Assembly (NCBI GenBank): GCA_902775075.1
Contig: CACYKX010000131.1
Coordinates: 1-8,595, forward strand
Origin: an uncultured Prevotellaceae bacterium
Lineage (GTDB): Bacteria > Bacteroidota > Bacteroidia > Bacteroidales > Bacteroidaceae
DNA: 8,595 nt
Reading direction: 5' to 3'
The notes below the pieces were generated by a model. That model made no database searches, was not told where the DNA came from, and saw only the letters and a list, made by a program, of their open reading frames with translations. The position numbers were made by a program, and so were the translations under genes. Positions 7,901-8,595 of the stretch are shown one piece after another (the stretch's first letter is position 1; each line of letters starts with the position of its first letter).

Positions 7901-8563
7901 CTGACTTTGCAGCGACACCTTATTATATTCTGTTTTCTCGCCACTCTGCTTCAATGCCTCCTTTTCTACGGCATTGAAGTTCTCGTAGAGCCAGCCAAGG
8001 ATGTCATCACCTTTCCAAACATCAGCTCCACAGTCAGCATCCGCTTCTATGGCATTGAACTGCTCGATAATCTCATTCAGTTCATCGGCTGTTGGTAGCA
8101 ATGCGTAAGGGTAGTCCTTGCGATAAAGAGGGATATGCTCGCCAAGACTTTCAAACTGGTCGCTGAGGAAATGCTTCAGTCCCTCACGTTCCGCATTGCG
8201 CTCCTCCGGGTGGTTCTCTAGCCACACATTATGTTCAAAGGAACGTCCCGCATTCTCCTTTCGTCGGGTGATAATTTCAGGGAACAATTCCTTTGACTCC
8301 ATCACCTTGATGGCAGCGATGCGGTTGAAAAGCGTAAAGACACACTCATTGATGGCTGCCTGACGTGCCTCCTCATAGTCACCTAACTCGCTCAGGTGAC
8401 TACTCATCAGTTCATCCAGTTTCCTGCGCTTCTCTTGGTGCTCTGCAGGAATCTGCTCTACTGGCGTAGCAGCCTCCTTACGAAGTCCCATACGAGAGAA
8501 ACGATTATCGAATGCCTGCTGAATCAGGCGGCGTATGTCGAGAACGTGATTGATTAGTTTCAT
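4907..8563 (-). CDS. pglX: PglX, BREX adenine-specific DNA methyltransferase
   Basis: PglX is the BREX N6-adenine methyltransferase: it uses S-adenosylmethionine to mark a short non-palindromic site in host DNA, and is also needed for phage exclusion. At 1218 residues it has the usual length for type 1-like BREX. Residues 1 to about 215 are a helical N-terminal region (MKLINHVLDIRRLIQQAF). The methyltransferase core has VYTPQWVVKFLVDNTLG (Y223-P225), motif I DPACGSGNF at 277-285 and the catalytic NPPY at 485-488. The specificity part follows, with the PglX-typical YSKGGPFNKWWGN (G708, G709) and the FLNSALNFYITECLNPTVN segment (from 791). The C-terminus carries DDGVGKNIAPL from 1184. Nothing is missing or frameshifted. 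The ATG at 8563 overlaps the preceding stop by one base (TAATG), implying coupled translation. The central part is far more AT-rich than the ends. Confidence 0.96.
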   Translation of the reverse strand: MKLINHVLDIRRLIQQAFDNRFSRMGLRKEAATPVEQIPAEHQEKRRKLDELMSSHLSELGDYEEARQAAINECVFTLFNRIAAIKVMESKELFPEIITRRKENAGRSFEHNVWLENHPEERNAEREGLKHFLSDQFESLGEHIPLYRKDYPYALLPTADELNEIIEQFNAIEADADCGADVWKGDDILGWLYENFNAVEKEALKQSGEKTEYNKVSLQSQVYTPQWVVKFLVDNTLGKAYMEMFPDSHIKDKYQIANIPDHQVRHPKDLRQMRLLDPACGSGNFLIYAFSLFYDLYVDQMTHYERDYSRRDIPKMIVENNLFGVDLDERAAQISQIALFIKARELGGHRSHWPAYTNVVSTHFFLPQYEELQGTFEILGSWSQKQIEAIEHIWNDLCSAYKFGSLVRVEERLNEMMPNDVNHSLFKEFEMDSLFDYKNNVITQLRNNVNKWGGQGSNDYTLAKTNDAISFLDIISHKYDVVVANPPYTDSSDFGTELKAFIEENYRRPLKFNSNLYACFIKRCCELAGDDGKVGMIHPLTFMYIKTYEDVRKYIIDNHHINLLAELGIGGVFPNAQVDAAMYILESKNIVGDGVYFNLQKYKNHVRKPFIFSNIYENYLNGRYDSHVYTLPQSKLKGIKSYPFIYWISNEFREKFTHKALGDELRSAQGIATCDNNRYLRFWWEVNQNSISKTYYLDHKRWVGYSKGGPFNKWWGNAWTLIDWANDGYALKNSPAVLRNPDTYFQEGITYSGKGSKGATFRYHGSNSLYDSGGSCIFAKNYKNIFYVMGFLNSALNFYITECLNPTVNKQVGDLARVPFAKPSVKQELLVEQLSKQNVEIKKSLCSHSIIEMNFAYSPISTGQDVTSSVVFYYNTENALLTQILLNESIINKTVFEVYELSEHDKQMVLEKEGIPVGDLPVSHEAKVAYKQWLMLESEFKPTSDVLEHLENLEERDDLPKITDFETLYQNNNEWEEFCIKRNVNPVEAWWQFKNANVLPPQRTQVLAFELITDVIRTVLAKDDDGIIPLGDRLGEERLAIRIEKEMMERGYSAAQFSQVCQLLGCGLEKYLQERFFQQLSDHLNLFKYLPSTPFIWHLSSGPHHAIELYVSIYKWSRDALYRVRSIYAANREAALSDRLNSIDTSNTEGRMEAQELRATLTELQEFCQKVDDLLATGYDPKLDDGVGKNIAPLQKRKMISYEVLNAGQLKKYLNADW
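5941..7080 (-). other. AT-rich specificity segment inside pglX
   Basis: This covers roughly residues 495-875 of PglX, from just after NPPY to past the FLNS segment, and includes the target-recognition region. Counted 60-base rows give 23% GC at 6721-6780 and 30% at 6181-6240 (28 of 60 at 6541-6600, so it is uneven), compared with 55-57% in rows on either side. The boundaries are my visual estimate. The reading frame and protein motifs continue through it, so it is not an insertion; the pattern suggests exchange of recognition segments between pglX alleles. Confidence 0.55.
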
Positions 8564-8595
8564 TATTCGTCAAATTTAAGAATGTCGTTTGTATC
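8563..8595 (-). CDS. Last ten codons of the upstream gene (possibly brxC)
   Basis: The minus strand reads DTNDILKFDE and then TAA (8565-8563), whose last base is the first base of the pglX ATG. The one-base stop/start overlap matches the tight packing of the rest of the operon, so I take this as the real end of an upstream gene cut by the window. In type 1 and related BREX loci the gene before pglX is brxC, a large ATPase, but ten residues carry no diagnostic motif. A second frame is also open over this short stretch, so the coding call rests on the overlap alone. Confidence 0.4.
   Translation of the reverse strand, partial: DTNDILKFDE

Noticed and set aside
8571..8578. TAAATTTG on the minus strand, a match to the Bacteroidota -7 promoter element TAnnTTTG, just before pglX.
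   Set aside because: The matching -33 TTTG would fall outside the window or is absent, the site is inside the apparent end of the upstream gene, and the start would be nearly leaderless; an 8-base AT-rich match is not enough.
1..8595. CRISPR arrays, tRNA genes, insertion sequences, long direct or inverted repeats and rho-independent terminators.
   Set aside because: I looked for each on both strands by eye and saw none; nearly all bases are in minus-strand coding sequence.

Overview
The window is a stretch of a BREX-family phage-defence operon, all on the minus strand, most likely from a member of the Bacteroidales (Prevotella- or Bacteroides-like). The host guess rests on moderate-to-low GC, mostly absent Shine-Dalgarno sequences and the flavour of the proteins; it is an inference, not a proof. 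There is no rRNA, tRNA, CRISPR array, insertion sequence or intergenic stretch: coding sequence fills essentially every base, so there is no gene-free gap longer than 13 bases.

In transcription order (high to low coordinates) the layout is: (1) the last ten codons of an upstream gene (8595-8563), whose stop overlaps the next start and which by BREX gene order would be brxC; (2) pglX (8563-4907), a complete 1218-residue BREX adenine methyltransferase with intact DPACGSGNF and NPPY motifs; (3) a 321-residue protein (4893-3928) that resembles the DUF262 (ParB/GmrS-like) fold but has lost the DGQQR signature; (4) a 374-residue ABC/OLD-like ATPase with a DUF3696-type C-terminus (3924-2800); (5) a 299-residue protein of unknown function (2797-1898); (6) pglZ (1893 to the window edge), the alkaline-phosphatase-fold BREX protein, with 631 residues visible and the C-terminus cut off.

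pglX and pglZ form the BREX core: PglX marks host DNA, and both proteins are needed for phage exclusion. The unusual part is the three-gene block between them. It sits in the slot that brxU, a GmrSD-type (DUF262 plus HNH) type IV restriction gene, occupies in the Escherichia fergusonii pEFER BREX locus. Here the slot holds a DUF262-like protein without the signature motif and without an HNH domain, an ATPase, and an unknown protein. The block is AT-rich compared with the conserved ends of pglX and with pglZ, yet it is joined into the operon with gaps of only 2 to 13 bases. I read it as a nested accessory defence module, co-expressed with BREX, and it is the best candidate here for an undescribed system.

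Within pglX, the central specificity region is also much more AT-rich than the two ends, as expected if target-recognition segments are exchanged between strains.
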